DNA from: Mycobacterium sp. 852002-51057_SCH5723018
GTDB taxonomy: Bacteria; Actinomycetota; Actinomycetes; Mycobacteriales; Mycobacteriaceae
Reading direction: 5' to 3'
Length of the DNA: 64,000 nucleotides
Assembly: GCF_001667035.1 (NCBI RefSeq)
Contig: NZ_LZIR01000040.1
Coordinates: 1-64,000 of the forward strand
Made by a program: the position numbers and the translations under genes
Shown here: positions 1 to 8,940 of the stretch, piece by piece
How the letters are laid out: each line of letters opens with the position of its first letter
How positions within the stretch are numbered: position 1 is the stretch's first letter
The notes under the pieces: model-generated
Database searches by the model: none
What the model saw: the letters and a program-made list of their open reading frames with translations, nothing else
What the model was told of the DNA's origin: nothing

Positions 1-318
1 CACCGGATGGGCCTTGGTAGGTGCGGTCATGGCGGATGTCCTTTGAGGTTGCGATGGTTTCTCACAATGGATTGCCGAGGGGTGTGAGGTTGCGGTCGTT
101 TGCGACGCTAGGGCCACCCGCACACGGCGGCGACTCCGGCGGCGTCTTCGTGCACGTGGTGCACATCTGCGTGCACGCAGTGTGCATCGAGACGGCCGGT
201 CAGTCGACGACACGGCCGTATTCTCGATGCTGGAAGCCATCGACTTGGTTGGCGCCGGCCGACCACGCCCGCCCTGTCCAGGTCGTGTCAACTCACCTCA
301 TTCGATAAAGGAAGCGCC
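1..318. other. No gene recognised
   Basis: One rightward open frame exists here, but its product matches no family I recognise and has no convincing ribosome-binding site. Only the last bases matter: an AAAGGA purine run just before position 319 serves the next gene. Confidence 0.5.
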
Positions 319-789
319 ATGAGTATCAAGCCGCCTGTTCCTCCATTCACATTGGAAAGCGCCGTGGAAAAGGTTCGTCTTGCCGAAAACAGCTGGAACA
401 CAAGAGATCCTGAGAAGGTGGCTCTGGGCTACACCGAGGACAGTTGGTGGCGCAACCGGTCGGAGTTCCTACAAGGTCGTGCGCAGATCATCGGGTTTCT
501 TCGCGGCAAGTGGGAGCGCGAGTTCGAATACCGTCTGATCAAGGAACTCTGGGCGTTCGAGGGAAACCGAATAGCCGTGCGCTTCTGCTACGAGTACCAC
601 AATGTTGACCAACAGTGGTTTCGCGCGTACGGCAACGAGAACTGGCACTTTCATGACGACGGCCTCATGCGGTGGCGACACGCCAGCATCAACGATGTCG
701 CCATCCCCGAGAGCGAGCGCAAGTTCCACTGGGACGTGTCGGGCCCTCGTCCACTCGACCACCCCGGGTTGAGCGATCTGGGCCTGTAA
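319..789 (+). CDS. NTF2-like / DUF1348 family protein
   Basis: A 156-residue protein of the nuclear-transport-factor-2-like fold, DUF1348 type. What I see is the family layout: an N-terminal helix with the [17 protein letters not shown] pattern (about residues 22-38), a [11 protein letters not shown] segment, a [15 protein letters not shown] strand region and an aromatic C-terminal half ([12 protein letters not shown]). The start is ATG with AAAGGA eight bases upstream. Proteins of this fold are small cone-shaped enzymes or binding proteins, and no substrate can be inferred here. It stands alone, just left of the decayed toxin/antitoxin pair and the tRNA-derived attachment site. The product call is firm; the role is unknown. 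Confidence 0.85.
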   Translation: MSIKPPVPPFTLESAVEKVRLAENSWNTRDPEKVALGYTEDSWWRNRSEFLQGRAQIIGFLRGKWEREFEYRLIKELWAFEGNRIAVRFCYEYHNVDQQWFRAYGNENWHFHDDGLMRWRHASINDVAIPESERKFHWDVSGPRPLDHPGLSDLGL

Positions 790-1175
790 TCCACGCCCCT
801 GAAAGGATCTGCGGGCCTGCCGTCCCACGGGTCCTCTCGTGGACCAATTGACGGGGTCCGGTCACTCTCTTAAGGCCGCTCTCGCTGAGGTGCTCGCCGC
901 ATTACCTGTACAGGTGCTCGCTGCGCGAGCTCGGCCGATCCAAGTGGTCATCACCAGCGTGTTGGAATCAAGCAATCCCGCGTTGTCATTAGCGCCTGCG
1001 AATGTCCCGTGGCAGTCATCGTTTATTCAGCGCGAATGATTGAGAAATAGCTCGATCTGCCCGGTTTTGGTGGGAGCGTAGAGATGGCTAATCCATTGCA
1101 GCACAGTATAGTTACGCACTATTAGGTCATGACAAGATCGGCCGTTTGAGAATCCGTTGCTCACGGGTTCGACGT
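790..1175. other. Intergenic, no gene supported
   Basis: Short frames occur on both strands, but none has a recognisable product or a good start signal. The stretch ends at the stop codon of the leftward antitoxin-like gene. I see no RNA gene or clear repeat. Confidence 0.45.
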
Positions 1176-1397
1176 CTATGCGGGGTGGCGAAGTTCGTGC
1201 TCGACCGCGCGGCGAATCCAGGACGAGACGGACCGGTCGTCCGCTGCTGCTGCGGCGCGTACTTGCTCCAGTAGCTCGGGTGGGAAGCGGACGGGCACGG
1301 TGGCGGTCAGCCGGCGGCGCCCTGGCCCCTGGGGTTCCTGGTTTTCCGGGCGGGCGTAGAACTCGTATTCCTCGTCGGGGGTTATGGGGTGGTTCAT
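1176..1397 (-). CDS. Ribbon-helix-helix (CopG-type) antitoxin-like protein
   Basis: A 73-residue leftward protein. Residues about 28-70 read as a ribbon-helix-helix DNA-binding domain: a strand with TATVPVRFPPELLEQVRAAA, then a helix pair DRSVSSWIRRAVEHEL. The N-terminus carries an EEYEFYARPENQEP stretch, usual in mycobacterial antitoxins paired with BrnT-like toxins. Its ATG overlaps the stop of the upstream partner gene by four bases (ATGA), which indicates translational coupling in a toxin-first operon. The partner is broken by two frameshifts, so this may be an orphan antitoxin. Such proteins usually repress their own operon; no operator was identified with confidence. Confidence 0.75.
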   Translation of the reverse strand: MNHPITPDEEYEFYARPENQEPQGPGRRRLTATVPVRFPPELLEQVRAAAAADDRSVSSWIRRAVEHELRHPA

Positions 1398-1688
1398 CTG
1401 TCTCTCCGGTATTGGTCAGCGAGGTGTTTGGAGGCGTGGTAGCAGCCGATGGGGCGACATCGTCGCGGGCAGGGGCGAGGGGCGCCATCAGGACACTGCC
1501 ATCGACTTCGGCGACCATCAGCCAGTGAGCGGGTGGTTTGGCGGGGTAGAACATCGGTCGGACGCCCAGACGTCGCGGATGTCCTCGATGCCCAGGCGTG
1601 GGTGCTTGAACAGGTGGGCGGCTTGAGCGTCGATCTCGAACGGATCCTGTTCGTCGAGCAGATCCAGATCGAACAATTCGCCCGCCAC
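1394..1688 (-). pseudogene. BrnT-like toxin relic, two frameshifts
   Basis: No single frame spans this gene, but pieces of all three leftward frames join into one protein. The first piece holds FDLDLLDEQDPFEIDAQ and FKHPRLGIEDIRDVWASD. The second holds MFYPAKPPAHWLMVAEVDG and LMAPLAPARD. The third ends RRCRPIGCYHASKHLADQYRRDR. In order, this matches small mycobacterial toxins of BrnT-like architecture (a KHPRLGIEDI-type segment, a middle beta sheet and a conserved C-terminal RPIGCY.AS motif). The frame changes fall near positions 1565 and 1470. The GTG at 1688 is a plausible start. The stop overlaps the antitoxin ATG. Sequencing error could produce the same picture. Confidence 0.6.
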
Positions 1689-1766
1689 ATGCGAGACTGT
1701 AATACAAACGGATACAGGCACCCAGTTTGTTGGGGACCTTGCCCGGCTGTCGCGGGGTGAGCTTTA

Positions 1767-1802
1767 GACGACAGTCGTGACGACAACCGTGACGACAGTG
1801 GC
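1767..1802. repeat. Three tandem 12-bp repeats (GACGACA-type)
   Basis: Three consecutive 12-base units begin at 1767, 1779 and 1791, each starting GACGACA and continuing GTCGT, ACCGT and GTGGC. A closely similar triple repeat with the same period and the same order (GT, AC, GT after GACGACA) occurs at 22027-22062. It lies about 65 bases left of the tRNA-Ala fragment and upstream of the toxin relic. A repeated protein-binding site is possible; the function is unknown. Confidence 0.7.
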
Positions 1803-1870
1803 TCCCTCAATCACCACCGCTACAGCCCCAAAATGCGCCTATCGTGCCTGGTCACGTCTTCTGCCCGGTC

Positions 1871-1914
1871 CTGGCAGTGTGGGGGTCAGGGGTTCGAGTC
1901 CCCTTAGCTCCACC
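1871..1914 (+). repeat. 3' half of tRNA-Ala(GGC); attachment-site remnant
   Basis: This 44-base stretch reads as the 3' half of a tRNA-Ala. It starts in the anticodon loop (CTGGCAG, anticodon GGC), continues through the 3' anticodon stem, variable loop and T-arm (GGGGTTCGAGTCCCC) and ends TTAGCTCCACCA. The acceptor 3' strand would pair with GGGGCTA and give the G3-U70 alanine identity pair. The 5' half (D-arm, 5' acceptor strand) is absent upstream, so it is not a functional tRNA. It is a typical footprint of a tRNA-targeting integrase, and a truncated integrase gene begins 75 bases later. Confidence 0.85.
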
Positions 1915-1989
1915 AGATTTGAGCAAGTCAGCGGGTGTTTCTGAAGTTCCGTCGGAGATGACGTAACAGATGACGTAACTTCAAGGGTT

Positions 1990-2418
1990 GTGGCAAGCAT
2001 CCACGCCCAGAAGAACCGCACCGGCAACACTTACCGTCTGCTGTGGCGTCAGGACGGTCGCCAGCGCTCGCTGACCTTCGCAAATCTCCCGGCCACGGAG
2101 CGTTTCAAGATCCCGTTGGAGGAGCACGGTCCCGATGAGGCGCTGCGCATTATCGAGCTCGGTGAGATCGGTTGTCATGTCCCGACGGTGACTGAGTGGC
2201 TGTATACGCATATCGAGAACCTCGCGGGTGTGAAGCCGGCGACCCTCGCGCGCTACCGCACCTATGTCGCGCGCGACATTGATCCAGCGTTTGGCTCGTT
2301 GCCGGTATCGGCCGTCACCGAGAACACCATCGCGAAGTGGGTCAAGCGGCTCGGTGGCAGCGGTAAGACGATTGCGAACAAGCACGGGTTTTTGTCGGGG
2401 GCTCTATTCAGTCCATGA
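1990..2418 (+). pseudogene. Tyrosine integrase, N-terminal fragment
   Basis: The 142 readable residues match the front of phage/island integrases. An arm-binding-like domain comes first (IHAQKNRTGNTYRLLWRQDG). A core-binding SAM-like domain follows (VTEWLYTHIENLAGVKPATLARYRTYVARDIDPAFG, then AKWVKRLGGSGKTIANKHGFLS). The catalytic domain with the R...HxxR...Y residues is missing: the frame stops at 2418, and 48 bases later an unrelated gene starts. Its position just downstream of the tRNA-Ala 3' fragment is the classic int-next-to-att layout. The GTG at 1990 is the likely start. Confidence 0.8.
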
Positions 2419-2465
2419 CTCCCGGCGCCGCGCTTTACACGGTTGTATTGCGCGCCAATTAACGT

Positions 2466-5123
2466 GTGCTGATGTCGGGCGGCGCGTTGCGGACGATGGG
2501 CGTCGAGGAGGAATTTCACCTCGTTGACCTCAAGACCCGACGGTTGACCGCCCGCGCCCCGGAACTTCTGGCCGAGTTGTCCGACACCTACGTGGCGGAG
2601 TTGCAGCGGTGTGTGGTCGAGATGAACAGCGGTGTCGTCGAAACGCTGGATGGGCTGAGCGCCGACCTGCGGGAGCGTCGCCGCATTCTGGTGGATGCGG
2701 CGGCGAAGCTCGGAATCGGCGTGGTGGCCGCGGGGGCGGTGCCGCTGTCGGCGCCCGGCGAGATGCAGGTCACCCAGACCCCCCGGTATCGACAGATGCT
2801 GGCGGACTATCAGTTGCTGGCCCGCGAGCAACTCATTTGTGGTACCCAGGTCCATGTCGGCGTCGATGATCGTGACGAGGCGGTTGCCGTGGCGAACCGG
2901 GTCGCGCCGTTCGTCCCGACGTTTCTTGCACTGAGCGCGAGCTCGCCGTTCTGGGCCGACGGTTCGGACACCGGCTACTCCAGCGGACGCACCCTGATCT
3001 GGCAGCGCTGGCCCACGACGGGCCTGGCCGCGCCGGTGTCTTCAGCGGCCGAATTCGACCAACTCGTCGCCGACTTGGTCAGCAGCGGCGTGATCGCCGA
3101 CAGGGGCATGGTGTACTTCGACGTCCGGCCTGCTGTCGAGGCGCCGACCCTCGAGTTACGGGTGTGCGACAGCTGCCCGTCGGTCGACACCATCGTGCTG
3201 ATCGCCGGCCTGTTTCGGGCACTGGTCGAGCGCGAGGTCGAGAGATTGCGCACGGGGGAGCCTGCCCTCGCGATCTCTGCACCGATGGGTCGTGCGGCGC
3301 TGTGGCGGGCCGCCCGTTCCGGGCTCGAAGGCGACCTCGTGGACGTGACCGTGCGGCGCGGCCGGCCGGCCGTCGAGGTGGTGACCGAGCTCGTGCGCCT
3401 GGCCCGTCCACAGCTGGAGGCAACGGGCGACTGGGATGTGGTCAGCGAGCTGGCTCGCGGGGTGTTGATCGCGGGCACGTCAGCATCCCGGCAGCGTAGG
3501 GCACTGCGCAGGCGCGGTCGGCTCACCGATGTCGTCGACCAATTGATCGAGGAAACTGCGGGCAACGTGCCCGCCGCGGCAGCAGTCTTGGCTAAAGACC
3601 CCACGCTGCTGTTCGGCTATCACGCTCACCGTGAGTACGGCGGCGACGATGAGGGCACGCTGTCCAGCTATGACGAAGCGGTCGACGCCGCCGGTCGGCC
3701 TCGGCCCGGTTACAGGAACATCTTGCGATCGGTCGTCGATTTGGGAGTGGCGGTACTGAGGGCTCGCGAGGGCGACGTCGAACAGGAACAACGCGCCGAG
3801 AACATCACGTTCCGTGTGAGCGGCCAGAGCCGCGCGCAGGTGTTCCCGCTCGATCTGGTGCCCAGGCTCGTCCCTTCGGACGAATGGTCGCAGCTGACGC
3901 CTGGTCTTAGGCAGCGGGCGAAGGCGCTGAATGCGTTTCTGTGCGACGTCTATTCGGACCAAAGCATCGTCGCCGACGGCGTCATAGGAGTAGCTGCGCT
4001 GGACCGGGCGCCCGGATTTCGATCGGCCGGCCGATTGTCGACGGGCGCGGTGCGCGCACACGTCTGTGGCATCGACCTGGTGTGCGACCGTGCGGGGCAT
4101 TGGATGGTGCTGGAAGACAATCTGCGTATTCCGTCCGGGATCGCCTACGCGATCGTGAATCGGCGGCTGTTGACCAAACACCTTCCGGAGCTCGAACGAC
4201 CTCACGGGGTCGGCGATGTCGATGGGGTGCCCTCGATGCTGCTGGAGACCCTGCGCGCGTCGGCACCGGCGCGATGCGAAGGCGAGCCTGCGGTGGCGCT
4301 GCTGTCGGGCGGGTGGGATGACTCGGCCTGGTTCGAGCACACCTTCCTGGCCGACGAGATGGGCGTCGCGCTGGTACAGTCCTCCGATTTGTCGGTGCGC
4401 GAGGGGAGGTTGCTGCGGCACCTCGGTTCGGACGTTCGTCCAGTGGACGTCGTGTACGCCCGGATGGACGAGGACATGTTGTTGTCGTCCACCGGCTACG
4501 ACGGCGCCTCGCTCCGGAACGGACTGCTGGAGGCGGCCGGCGGCGGGACGCTGACGATCGCGAACGCCCTGGGCAACGGAGTCGGCGACGACAAGGCGAT
4601 CTATGCCTTCGTGCCGGCGATGATCGAGTACTACCTCGGCGAGAAGCCGATACTGGCGCAGGTGCCGACGTGGATATGTGCTGAACGCGCACAGCGTGAC
4701 TATGTTCTCGACCATCTCGCCGAGCTGGTGGTGAAGCCGATCGATGGGTTCGGCGGGATCGGCGTCGTCATCGGTCCGGAAGCGACTGAGGAAGCCCTCG
4801 AGGCCCGTCGACGCGAACTACGCACCCAGCCGGAGCGCTTCATCGCCCAGGAGACGATCGCGCTGTCCACCCATCCGACGTTCGACGGTGAGGGCATGTA
4901 TCCGCATCACGTCGATCTACGCGCCTTCGTGCATCTTCGCCCTGATGCGACGAATCAGCTGACGGCCCAGGTGATGCCGGCCGGGTTGACGCGGGTGGCG
5001 GCCCGCGGGTCGCGCATCGTGAATTCGTCCTCGGGGGGCGGGAGCAAGGACACCTGGATACTGACCGGCCGGGACGGCCCGGCCACGGGCCCTGGTGCTC
5101 GCCCACACCAGGCCTCGGCGTAA
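2466..5123 (+). CDS. Carboxylate-amine ligase fused to circularly permuted type 2 ATP-grasp protein
   Basis: An 885-residue two-enzyme fusion. Residues about 8-365 are a YbdK/GCS2-type glutamate-cysteine-ligase-like domain, with the hallmark MGVEEEFHLVD at residue 12 and RTLIWQRWPTTG further in. Residues about 380-865 are a circularly permuted ATP-grasp domain with QRAKALNAFLCDVYSD, VLEDNLRIPSG (about 548) and VVKPIDGFGGIGV. Both halves form amide bonds between a carboxylate and an amine using ATP. It is first in a compact operon with an amidotransferase (18 bases on) and an S9 peptidase. Together they resemble the N-acetylglutaminylglutamine-amide osmolyte machinery, but with different ligases. 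The start is GTG at 2466, with ATG at 2472 as an alternative. The substrate is unknown. Confidence 0.87.
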   Translation: MLMSGGALRTMGVEEEFHLVDLKTRRLTARAPELLAELSDTYVAELQRCVVEMNSGVVETLDGLSADLRERRRILVDAAAKLGIGVVAAGAVPLSAPGEMQVTQTPRYRQMLADYQLLAREQLICGTQVHVGVDDRDEAVAVANRVAPFVPTFLALSASSPFWADGSDTGYSSGRTLIWQRWPTTGLAAPVSSAAEFDQLVADLVSSGVIADRGMVYFDVRPAVEAPTLELRVCDSCPSVDTIVLIAGLFRALVEREVERLRTGEPALAISAPMGRAALWRAARSGLEGDLVDVTVRRGRPAVEVVTELVRLARPQLEATGDWDVVSELARGVLIAGTSASRQRRALRRRGRLTDVVDQLIEETAGNVPAAAAVLAKDPTLLFGYHAHREYGGDDEGTLSSYDEAVDAAGRPRPGYRNILRSVVDLGVAVLRAREGDVEQEQRAENITFRVSGQSRAQVFPLDLVPRLVPSDEWSQLTPGLRQRAKALNAFLCDVYSDQSIVADGVIGVAALDRAPGFRSAGRLSTGAVRAHVCGIDLVCDRAGHWMVLEDNLRIPSGIAYAIVNRRLLTKHLPELERPHGVGDVDGVPSMLLETLRASAPARCEGEPAVALLSGGWDDSAWFEHTFLADEMGVALVQSSDLSVREGRLLRHLGSDVRPVDVVYARMDEDMLLSSTGYDGASLRNGLLEAAGGGTLTIANALGNGVGDDKAIYAFVPAMIEYYLGEKPILAQVPTWICAERAQRDYVLDHLAELVVKPIDGFGGIGVVIGPEATEEALEARRRELRTQPERFIAQETIALSTHPTFDGEGMYPHHVDLRAFVHLRPDATNQLTAQVMPAGLTRVAARGSRIVNSSSGGGSKDTWILTGRDGPATGPGARPHQASA

Positions 5124-5141
5124 GGGGGGACGGAACCCAAC

Positions 5142-6929
5142 GTGTGTGGTATCTGCGGAGAGCTCCGCTTCGACGGGCGGGCGGCTGATGTCGGCGCGGT
5201 GGCCCGGATGGCCGACGCGATGGTGTCGCGGGGCCCGGATTCAAACGGTGTGGTCGCCCATGGGCCGATCGCGTTCGGGCATCGACGGTTGTCGATCATC
5301 GATCTGTCCGCGCGCGGCGCTCAACCGATGGTGGACAGCGACCTCGGGCTCACCTTGGTGTTCAACGGCTGCATTTACAACTACCAGAATCTGCGCTCGG
5401 AGTTGGAGGCCGTCGGTTATCGGTTCTTCTCCGCGGCCGACAGCGAGGTGGTGATCAAGGCGTTCCACCGGTGGGGCACCGGTTGCGTGGACCGCTTCAA
5501 GGGCATGTTCGCCTTCGCGATCGTCGACCGGGCGACGGGGGTGGTGACCCTCGCCCGCGACCGCCTCGGCATCAAGCCGCTGTATCTGGCCGAACGGCCG
5601 GGACGACTGCGATTCGCGTCGACCGTGCGCGCCCTGTTGCAGGGCGGAGACGTCGACACCGAGTTGGACCGCTACGCATTGGACCACTACATGAGCTTCC
5701 ATTCGGTGGTTCCGGCGCCGCGCACCATGTACCGAGGCGTGCGGAAGCTGCCGCCGGCGACGGTGCGGGTGATCCAGCCGGACGGCGCACACGCCGACAC
5801 CGTCTATTGGACACCGGTTTTCGAGCGCGATCCGCAACGGGCGTCGTGGAGCGATCGCGACTGGCAGGACGCGCTGATGGAGGCGCTGCGCACCGCGGTG
5901 GTACGGCGCATGGTCGCCGACGTCCCAGTGGGCGTGCTGCTGTCCGGCGGCATCGACTCGTCGATCGTGGTGGCACTGCTGGCCGAGCGGGGCCAGCAAG
6001 GATTGGCCACGTTCTCGATCGGCTTCGACTCGGTCGGCGGCGAATCGGGTGACGAGTATTCCTACTCGGATCTGGTGGCCGAGACTTTCGGCACCGATCA
6101 CCACCGCATCCACATCGACAGCTCGCGGTTGCTGCCCGCGGTACCGAAAACCATTGCTGCCATGAGTGAACCGATGGTCAGCCATGACTGCGTGGCCTTC
6201 TATCTGCTGTCCGAGGAAGTCAGCAAGTCGGTCAAGGTGGTGCAGTCCGGTCAGGGCGCCGACGAGATCCTGGCCGGTTACGACTGGTACCCCCCGCTGG
6301 CCACCGTCGCCCGCGAACGGACTACCGAGGCGTACGCGAAGGTGTTCTTCGACCGCTGCCACGCCGACGTGCTGGACATCTTCGCGCCCGAATACGCGAT
6401 GGCGGAACAGGATCCGAGTTGGGAGTTCGTCAGGACCCACCAGAGCCGCCCGGGCGCCGAGACCGCCGTCGACGCGGCCTTGCGGCTCGATACTCAGGTG
6501 ATGCTCGTCGAGGACCCGGTCAAGCGGGTCGACACCATGACGATGGCTTGGGGTCTGGAGGCCAGAGTGCCCTTCCTCGACCACGACTTCGTCGAACTCG
6601 CCGCCGCCTGTCCCGCCGACCTGAAACTGGCGTCGGGCGGCAAGGGGGTGCTCAAGGATGCATCGCGGGCGCTGCTGCCCGCCGAGGTCATCGACCGGAC
6701 CAAGGGGTACTTCCCCGTCCCGGGCATCCGTCATCTGCACGGCGAGATGATGGACATGGTGCGCGACGCACTCACCAACGACGCCGCTCGGACGCGCGGG
6801 CTCTACCGTCGGGCAACACTGGACAAGCTCTTGGCCGAACCCAACGCGACGCGAACCACCCTGGGCGCCAACCCATTGTGGCAACTGGCGGTGCTCGAGA
6901 TGTGGCTGCAGAACATGGAAGATCGCTGA
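5142..6929 (+). CDS. Asparagine-synthase-like amidotransferase (N-acetylglutaminylglutamine amidotransferase type)
   Basis: A 595-residue class II glutamine amidotransferase. The GTG start is followed directly by the catalytic Cys2 (MCGICGE), the Ntn glutaminase nucleophile that releases ammonia. The C-terminal synthetase domain has the ATP pyrophosphatase loop SGGIDSS (268-274) and QGADEILAGY (near 372), plus the late ARVPFLDHDFVELA and KGYFPVPG motifs. The reaction is adenylation of a carboxylate and replacement by ammonia to give an amide. The family includes asparagine synthetase and the amidating enzyme for the dipeptide osmolyte NAGGN. Placement beside a peptide-type ligase fusion favours amidation of a small peptide over bulk asparagine synthesis, which is inference. 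It ends five bases before the peptidase start. Confidence 0.88.
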   Translation: MCGICGELRFDGRAADVGAVARMADAMVSRGPDSNGVVAHGPIAFGHRRLSIIDLSARGAQPMVDSDLGLTLVFNGCIYNYQNLRSELEAVGYRFFSAADSEVVIKAFHRWGTGCVDRFKGMFAFAIVDRATGVVTLARDRLGIKPLYLAERPGRLRFASTVRALLQGGDVDTELDRYALDHYMSFHSVVPAPRTMYRGVRKLPPATVRVIQPDGAHADTVYWTPVFERDPQRASWSDRDWQDALMEALRTAVVRRMVADVPVGVLLSGGIDSSIVVALLAERGQQGLATFSIGFDSVGGESGDEYSYSDLVAETFGTDHHRIHIDSSRLLPAVPKTIAAMSEPMVSHDCVAFYLLSEEVSKSVKVVQSGQGADEILAGYDWYPPLATVARERTTEAYAKVFFDRCHADVLDIFAPEYAMAEQDPSWEFVRTHQSRPGAETAVDAALRLDTQVMLVEDPVKRVDTMTMAWGLEARVPFLDHDFVELAAACPADLKLASGGKGVLKDASRALLPAEVIDRTKGYFPVPGIRHLHGEMMDMVRDALTNDAARTRGLYRRATLDKLLAEPNATRTTLGANPLWQLAVLEMWLQNMEDR

Positions 6930-6933
6930 TCCC

Positions 6934-8826
6934 GTGACCCAGCATGTCCGCGCTACCTACGGGGCGTCGCTGTCGCCGGACGCGACCGCGTTCGCCTGCC
7001 TCGTCGACGACGGCGGGAACCCGCGCGCCGTTCAGCGCTTCCTGCGCGGCTGGCGGGCCAGCTCATCGCGCGACGTGGAGTTGCCCGTCGACGGTCCGGT
7101 CACCAAGGTCATCCACTCCGCCGACGGCCACTGGCTAGCCTGTGAGGTCGGACCGCACGGGGGCACCCGCACCCAGATCTGGCTGGTGACCACCGATCCC
7201 GACGACCGCGATGCGCGCCGCATCGACCAGTGGCCGACCGGCCTACCGCAGGGCACGGCCCAGTTGATCGGCTGGGACGGCGTTCAGGTTGCGGCCATCC
7301 TCACCGGTCAGGACGGCGTCGGCAGTTCGTGCCTGATCAATCCGACCGACGGCACCACCATCGTGCTGGACCGCCGATCCGGCGGCAAGCTCGTCGATTC
7401 GTGGGCCGGTGCCGCACTCGTGCGGGTCGGACCCCGGGGCTACCGCGACCTGGTGCTGCTGCACGGGCTGACTGAGATCGCACTACTGCCATCAGACCCC
7501 GGTTCCACCACTGACGCCGGGGTGATTCTCGACGACCACCAACCCCGTCGGCTGAGGTCCGGTCTGGACGGTGAGTCGTTGACCCTGTACCGCCCGGCGA
7601 AGACCTATCCCGTCAACAGCACACGAGGCTACGTCCGTGCCCTGGTCCGCAGCGACAACGGCGCCGAGCACGCCCGGCTGGTCGAACTGACCGTCACGGA
7701 GGACGGGGTGTCCTACCACGTCGTGGCCGAGCGACCCGGCTACGACTTGGACGAGTTCGCCGTCAGCGACGACCTCTCGACCGTCGCTCTGCTGTGGAAC
7801 ATCAATGGCTGCAGCGAGTTGCAGATGCTCGAATACGCCGACTACACCTTGAGCGAGCCGATCCCGCTGCCCGGCCCGGTGGCGGGCGAGCTCAGCATCA
7901 GCGCGGGCGGATCCATGGTGGCGATGACCGTACAGGGGCCGTCCATGCCGCGAACGGTGGAGCTCGTCAACCCACGGTCACGAGAATGGGAACGCATCGA
8001 CCGCGAGCCCGGAGGCGGAAGTGCCGCCGGGAATCCCCGGCTGGTGACGGTGCGCGCCCGGGACGGGCTCGAGCTCAAGGCGTGGCTCTACGAACCATCG
8101 GGTGGCCGACGCGCGGCAGCGATGATCTTTCTGCACGGCGGCCCGGAGGGGCAGGCCCGCCCGGATTACAGCGAGATATTCCCCGCGCTGCTCGACGCGG
8201 GAATCGCCGTGCTGGCGCCCAATGTGCGCGGCTCGGGCGGGTTCGGCCGCAGCTTCTCCCACGCCGACGACAGGCAGCTTCGCTTCGCCGCCATCGACGA
8301 CGTGGCGGACTGTGCTCGCTACCTGGTCGAAGGAGGCCTTGCTGTCGACAGTCGAATTGCCTGCTGCGGCTGGTCCTACGGCGGTTATCTGACGCAGGCG
8401 GCGCTGACCTTCCATCCCGAACTGTTCGCCGCGGGCATCAGCATCTGTGGCATAAGCGACCTGGGCACGTTCTACCGCAACACCGATCCGTGGCTTGCGG
8501 CCGAGGCCTATCCAAAATACGGCCATCCGATAAACGACCGCGATCTGCTCGATCGGCTCTCACCTCTCCTGCGCGTCGAGACACTCACCGCGCCACTGCT
8601 ATTGGTGCACGGCGGCAACGACACCAATGTGCCGCCCGGTGAGTCCAGGCAGATGTTCGACGCGCTCAATCAACTGGGTCGGCGGGTCGAGTGTCTCATC
8701 TTCGACGATGAGGGGCACGCGATAGTCAAGCGCGCGAACCGCGCCGTGTTGGTCGCCGCCATCGGAGAATGGCTTACCGAGGCATTTCGCAACCACGACT
8801 TCGATGTGACCCGAAGTTCCGCCTAG
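6934..8826 (+). CDS. S9 family (prolyl-oligopeptidase-like) serine peptidase
   Basis: A 630-residue protein with an N-terminal beta-propeller-like region (about 1-360) and a C-terminal alpha/beta-hydrolase domain (about 370-625). The catalytic triad is visible: Ser481 in GWSYGGY, Asp563 in GGNDTNVP and His595 in DEGHAI. The oxyanion-side motif HGGPEGQ and NVRGSGGFGRSF are also present. There is no signal peptide, so it is probably cytoplasmic. S9 enzymes cleave short peptides or acylated amino acids. As third gene of a ligase-amidotransferase-peptidase operon, with GTG start four bases after the previous stop, it could process or recycle the small peptide made by the first two genes. That role is inferred. 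Confidence 0.88.
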   Translation: MTQHVRATYGASLSPDATAFACLVDDGGNPRAVQRFLRGWRASSSRDVELPVDGPVTKVIHSADGHWLACEVGPHGGTRTQIWLVTTDPDDRDARRIDQWPTGLPQGTAQLIGWDGVQVAAILTGQDGVGSSCLINPTDGTTIVLDRRSGGKLVDSWAGAALVRVGPRGYRDLVLLHGLTEIALLPSDPGSTTDAGVILDDHQPRRLRSGLDGESLTLYRPAKTYPVNSTRGYVRALVRSDNGAEHARLVELTVTEDGVSYHVVAERPGYDLDEFAVSDDLSTVALLWNINGCSELQMLEYADYTLSEPIPLPGPVAGELSISAGGSMVAMTVQGPSMPRTVELVNPRSREWERIDREPGGGSAAGNPRLVTVRARDGLELKAWLYEPSGGRRAAAMIFLHGGPEGQARPDYSEIFPALLDAGIAVLAPNVRGSGGFGRSFSHADDRQLRFAAIDDVADCARYLVEGGLAVDSRIACCGWSYGGYLTQAALTFHPELFAAGISICGISDLGTFYRNTDPWLAAEAYPKYGHPINDRDLLDRLSPLLRVETLTAPLLLVHGGNDTNVPPGESRQMFDALNQLGRRVECLIFDDEGHAIVKRANRAVLVAAIGEWLTEAFRNHDFDVTRSSA

Positions 8827-8940
8827 TCGTGCGCGCTGGGTGACGCTAAGGCCGCCGTGCACTGATGGTGGATCCGCCGCGTCCGCCAGCCTAGCCAGTC
8901 AAGCCTTCGATGCCGAGCGTGGCGCTACAGCCAGTCCCGG

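Noticed and set aside
839..1039. Short rightward frame as a gene
   Set aside because: No family resemblance, start signal or neighbour context; likely chance in GC-rich DNA.
1871..1914. 3' end of tmRNA (ssrA) instead of tRNA-Ala
   Set aside because: Both end in AGCTCCACCA and share G3-U70, but the CTGGCAG anticodon-loop sequence and the regular stem/variable-loop/T-arm spacing fit tRNA-Ala(GGC).
3480..4715. Long leftward frame opposite the ligase gene
   Set aside because: It is the antisense shadow of a strongly conserved coding region; its product shows no domain. The same applies to 5241-6884, 43908-45119 and 51853-52725.
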